Shown in pieces: positions 41,301 through 47,300 of a DNA stretch of 64,000 nucleotides. The notes below the pieces were generated by a model, which was given only the letters and a program-made list of their open reading frames with translations, did not search any database and had not been told where the DNA came from. The stretch is from Acanthaster planci (Eukaryota; Echinodermata; Asteroidea; Valvatida; Acanthasteridae), in NCBI RefSeq assembly GCF_001949145.1, contig NW_019091383.1:2152465-2216464 (forward strand). The letters run 5' to 3'. The stretch's first letter is position 1. Each line of letters begins with the position of its first letter. Position numbers and translations under genes: made by a program.

Positions 41301-44300
41301 CAAAATTAGCTAATTTGCTGTTTGGCTCTCCCGAATTTAACAAAATGTCATGATTTGCTTCACCAAATAAACTACCATGGAAAACTGTACAGATTCAGTC
41401 ATTAACAATAGATGGTCAGAATGAAGAAAAGCAAGGAATGTGATTCCTCAACCTGTGGAACACCACACTAGTGGCTATGGCTAGCTCCTGACTGAAAAAT
41501 GCTCAGACAGGAGCCATCATAGAGGTGGATAGCTCAGTCAGTAGGTCCCCAAGGCTCTGGAGTTTGTGAATTCAATTCTGCTGCGGTCAATTTCTTTGTT
41601 CAACCAAATATTTTAATTTTTTCCTTCTTTTTCGTTCTCTCTCAAAAGGCAACTTTCTGAGGAGGATCGACGAGCGTCCTCGCAGCAGGAGAAATCCTGG
41701 CTAAAAGTGAGGCAGTTGACATTGCGGTCCCTGGCCGCTGCCACCTATCTCACACCAAACTCACCCTCAACACCTGACAGCACCCCCACAAATAATGGGG
41801 AAGGACCCAGCTATGAGAAGGTGCTGGCTGCATTAACAGACGAGTTGGACAGGCACTTGGTTGAAGTGGCAGAAGATCCCACTACGCATAGAAAAGTGAG
41901 AACTTCTAGGAAGATGACAAAGTACATTTTTTAAGGGTTGAAAACAAGGTATAAACAATAAGCGGTATCAACTTTGCCCCCGAGATCCTTCTGAAGTTTT
42001 GGAGGATTTTGCAGAATTGAGGAAGATGGAGTCCAACCAACATCACATTATACAGGATTTGATGCCCTTTAAAAATTAGAACCCGAAAGTGGGTTGAGAC
42101 ATATTTTTCCTGTGTGGTCGCAGTGCATTTTTGTCATGCCGAACCTTCAGAAGTTTTCCATTAATGTCTTACAATCATTTTGACACTGATTTTATGTAAA
42201 TCTGGGATACTTTTCTGGCAAAATGCCCATTTTTGTGTGAAAGGCCAGACAACAATGTCAACTTGCCCATGGATGTTATCAATGCATGTCAGACGGTGTT
42301 GAAATTTCACAGATGGACTGCTGTGGATGCTTTCACATGCTTGCCAAGTTTGAAAAACATTCTGGCACAGGACACCAGACTTTCTCGCGGGGAGTATATT
42401 TCAAAAGGGCACCCCTCTGAATTATGAGCTCCACATCAGTTTCTATGTCCTGACTGGTTCGTACACTGGTCTTGTTTTTTTATGTGATCCAAAGAAAGTC
42501 ATTTAATCTTTTTCGGCCATTTTTCTTCCCCAGTTTCCTATTCAAGGGCCGCCATGCACGCGGATGGTAAACTACCTCAAGGGGAATTGTGGGAAGATTT
42601 TCCTAATGGCACTGAGGGTAACGCTGAGCATACGTGAGCTCTCCATGCAGCAAGACGGTAAGGCCTCAGTGAGACCTCATTCATTGTGAGGATTTTCAGG
42701 TAAAATGTTGGCCATTGTTGTCTAGTTAAAATATGTACAGCTTTGCTGTAAGTTTTGCTGTAATCCTGAGCTTGAGGCAGGAAAAAAATTGCCTTCAGCA
42801 TGGAATTAAAATTGTAAGTTTCTGCCAAAATGTGCACTTAGCTGAACCTTTGGCTTCCGTTTAAAAGTTGCCAGATGAAGCCCTGCTTCTCTGAATTATG
42901 AACAAAAAAGTGGCTTTCATGTTCTTAGCAGTTTGTAGCAGTGTTGTAGTGGATTCCATCACAAGTCCTCACTGGTTCAAGTCAAGTCCTCACTTGTCAT
43001 CCAGTCTGAAGTCAATTCACAAGCTGTTCAGAGTAAACGATGATTAACCACTTTGTGCCATGCCCGTTTATCCATGTTGATTCTACTGGGCCGTGTAATT
43101 TTTCATTTTTTTCTGTTTTCAAAACTGTAAAAATTAATAACTTCATTTACTGGACGTTTACCCCCACAACAATGACTGTCTGGTGGCTACTCTAATCTGA
43201 CAGACAACATCTATTGACACCTGAGTGTTTCAGCCAGGCCTGCTGCCTTGTAAAAAGAGCCCAGTGTTATGTAATTTCCTTTTGCTCCCGAAACCGACAC
43301 ATTGCACTGCTGACGTCTTTTTAATAGGGGCCATATTAGCATGCAGCGGTGTTGTACCTGTATCGCTCACCACTGGAGCACTTTTGTCCCTGGTGGTAAT
43401 CCACAAACAGTGAATGCCACAAACAGTGGTATAATCTTTCAAAACAATGATGGATTTCCTCCACTATTGACGACTGAAAAAATGTTTGAAATTCCCAGCA
43501 GCTCGGTCTTTTGTTCCGAGTATGGTCTTTTGTTACAAGGCCCAGCTCTTTTGTCTGATTTCAGGCACCCCGGCAATGTGTATAAAGCCAACGTCTCCGA
43601 AATCAGGCTCCCCGGCAGCAAGTGGTTAAGGCACTTTGTTGTCATTGTTTATCCGCCATTACGTTTGACCAAACTTGTGATGTTAGTTTGATAAACGTGA
43701 CCACAACTCTGAATTCTAGATATTTGAGCACCTCATTTTCAAATTTGTTATTCCCGTTTAGTAGTTTTTACAGTTTTTTACGTTGTTTTTTATAGTTTAC
43801 CTCCATGACCCAAATTCTTTTGGTATACTAGGCCCAAATTTATGGCAGTGTTTAACAATTAGTGGAAAAGTTACACTAGAAAATTTTGCTAACCTCAACC
43901 ACTTGCTGTCAGGGTTTCCGCTACCAGACTCCTCGGGTTTATATGCAAAGCCAGGCTGCCCGAAATTGGACAAAAGAACTGGGCCTTGTAACAAAGACCG
44001 TACTCAGAACAAAAGACTGAGCTGCTAGGAATTGCCAAAAATTTTTCACTGTCAATAGTGGAGAAAATCCAGCATTTTTTTTTAAACAGTATACCAGGGA
44101 TTGGGGCATTCAGTGCGAATGGATTACCATCTGGGACAAAAGCGCTTCAGCACTTCAGGGATGAGTGATACAACACTGCTCCATGCTAATCTGGTCAGCA
44201 TTTGAAAAGATGCCAGCAGCGCACTGGGCCAGTTTCGGGAGCAAAAGAAAATTACATAACACCGCACAATCTGGGCGCTCTTAACAAGGCAGCATGCCAG

Positions 44301-47300
44301 GCTATTGAAAAATACTCGGGCATCAGTACATGTTGTCTGTCAGATTAGAGTTGCCACCAGACAGTCATTTGTGTGTATTGTGTGGGTGTAAACGTCCAGT
44401 AAATGAAGTTATGAATTTTTTAAGAATTTTGAAAACAGAAAATCTTGAAAATCCCCCGGGAATACGTCATGCAACTTTAAATTAAACCCGGCAGCATATG
44501 GTTAAGCACTATTCAATAGGGTGGATTGTGTTAATAGTTGTATGGAGATTTGCATTGTTCTATTAAGAAAATTTGTCCCCCGACGTAAGCATGTCTTTTG
44601 CTTTGCTTACTGCATATGGTCCCAATGACATTTGGATCTGTCCACAGTAAAAGACACACTTGCGAGACATGCAGTACAAGTTTCCAACTATAAAATTTTG
44701 CCATTATTTTGCTTGTATGTCTTCACTGTTTCTGATTGTTGCCATAGAAAAGGTAAAGATAAATTGAGCAATATTTGAGAAATTACAAAAGTTTATAACA
44801 TTCGTCACATGGACAGACACTTTGTTTCTTAAGTATGAAAATTAAATTCAAAACGCAATTGAAAGTTACCCGCAATGTTTCAAGTTCTCTTTTTAGTTTA
44901 CTTTTGGAAACTTTAATTATCATATAAAAACAATTCCAGTGTAGAAAACACTGAAATTTTTTTTCAAGAAAAAATGTAGCGGGTCAATGTCATGGAGCTT
45001 CTCACACACAAAATATTTGCTCAGCAAAAGTAGGCTACCAGCCAAAGTACCCTGCATCGTACATGTATTCGTGTGTGTCTCTTGTGAGCCGTTACCAGCT
45101 GATTAGCTGCTCAGCATGAAAATTGACTGAGCAGAATTCTCTACTTGTTAGGTCAGTAAAATTAGGCTTGGGATTTCGAACCCAAAAGTGTTTAGCTTGA
45201 AACCCCAAATTTACACGTACCAGGCGCAAACTACATGTAGAAGGGGTTGGGCTGAGATTTAAAAATTTAAAGATTAGAGTGTTATAATGCATAAAAGTCA
45301 CCCCATAGACGAGATGTATAAAGTCAAGCATGAAGTCAAGCCTTTGGAATGTTTTATTCTCAGATAACGCAGAGTTGCAGAGTACAATAGAACAAGCCTT
45401 CACCAGCATCACCGACAAATTTTCAGGTAACCAATTTTTTTTTGTTTTCAAATAAGGTTGAAACCTTAAGGTTGAAACCTTGCTCCAAATATGAAGTTAC
45501 GCTCAAAATAAAATGGCATAATCGGGCTGTGGTTTTTCCATAAAGCAATTTTATAGTATGAAGGAGAACACCGCAGAAAAGTCCAGTACCAGTCTATGCT
45601 CTTGGTAGAAAGAGGCAAGGGGGGAGTCACTGACTTGACCAAAGATGCACGGCCTTGCCTGCAACTGGATTCTAACCCATGACACTTATATTACAAGTCA
45701 AGAACCCCACCTACCAAGTGTATTTGTACACGAGAGGAATTTGAATTCTTTGTTGTAAAACTGTTGCCTATTTCCAGTTTTGGGACAGTAATTGTGTGAA
45801 GCTTATATTCTCAAATGCAGCCGTATGATTTTGCAACCTGTGATTTATCAAGATTGTTGTTTTGATTGTTTCTTTGGACAGAATCTTTAAGGAGAAGTAG
45901 GCGGTGCTTAATCCGAGAAGATGGAGAGTCAAGACATTTTGACAGACAGGTTCTTCCAGAGTTGGCCTTACTTGTTGAGGTACATTTTTTTGCAAGTTCT
46001 TCCCAGAGATGTGAGGAAAGTGAGCAACCTAACAAGGGACTCAAACATGAAGCCCCTCCCATAAAATGTTTTGACCAGTGACAGCCCGCGATTGCACCAC
46101 CAAATGTCCGGTAGACATCCAGTATGCAAGCACTTTTGTGGTGACATGTACAGTGAGAACATGCAGTGTGGGTCCACATGTCCGTTGGCAGGGCTTAAGG
46201 GATCATTGTTCTACTGGACATAAATCTGCTGTTTTTGAGCAAGAGGAGGTGCTTGGCTCATTTGCAACTTTTCTCCTCCTATCCACAGACACTGGCTTTT
46301 GTCATATTACTTGCCGGAGTCAAGTTCCGGCTTCTCAAACCCATGAAGGCAGCAGCCCTGAGGAAGAGCAGAAAAAAGAAAGGCGGAGCCACAGCGAAGG
46401 TAAAGAAAACATCAACCACTGAGCGAGCACATCGCTAATTTGCCCAACTTTGAGTGGTTGGTGAAGAGAAAACCGTCAGCCAGTCACTGAATTTCAATCT
46501 TGTAGTTAGCGGGTTGGGATCACTTTGGGCACTGTTGTGTTAATCGGTACTGCCCTAGAATAAGAGATGGTCCTTTGGAGAGAATTTACAGCATGCGTGC
46601 GCAAGTTTGATGCGGGATACACTGAGCATGCACAACCACACAGCCACAAAAATTCAAAGATTTCTCTTCCTGGGTTTGTGTACCAGACACGAAATTTATT
46701 TCTGGTGAATGTTTACATCAGCCCTGTCGCCATACAGAGCTTGCATTGCAGGCCAAAATGTTCCGTTGTTTTTCCCTTTGAGGCCTGTCTGGTGTCAATT
46801 TTTTGCTGTAAATACACCCTCTCTGAAATGGAGTTTCAGTCTTTAAGAAAAGTAGCAGCATATTTCCATGGATAGTTACAAATCTCACATAAAAGCTTAG
46901 GAAAGAAGTAACTATAAACTCTAAAAGAGCCTGTGTGTTTTTAAACCCTGTCCTGCTTGGGAGTCTTCCAAAACTCACCTGTCGCATGGCCAGTGTTGTT
47001 GAAATGCTGCATACATTTATAAAAGACATCCATCGCCAAAGCTAACATTGTATCTAACCTGTTTTTAAAGCAGGCTTTTCACAAGAAGTAATGTGTACGA
47101 GTTTCATAACATCGGTGCCTAACCATAAGATATCACAGTTTTAAAAAAATGTATTGCAGTGATATTGGAGAATTTACATGGGGACGGAATCTACCGTCCT
47201 GTGCTCTTTGAGGTTGAAACACACTTCTAATTGAAATTTTGAAGGTATGTCTTCTTGTCCAGTTGCAGATGCCGATTTTCCAGCATTTCAAGGATTACAC

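Larger units (their letters stand above)
42658..45363 (+). other. NAA25 intron 19 (2,706 bp) with an inverted pair of TTAA elements
   Basis: Two roughly 0.6-kb TTAA elements (43044-43629 and 43895-44505) lie in opposite orientation with a 265-bp spacer. Outside them, 42658-43043 and 44506-45363 show nothing recognisable. Confidence 0.65.
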
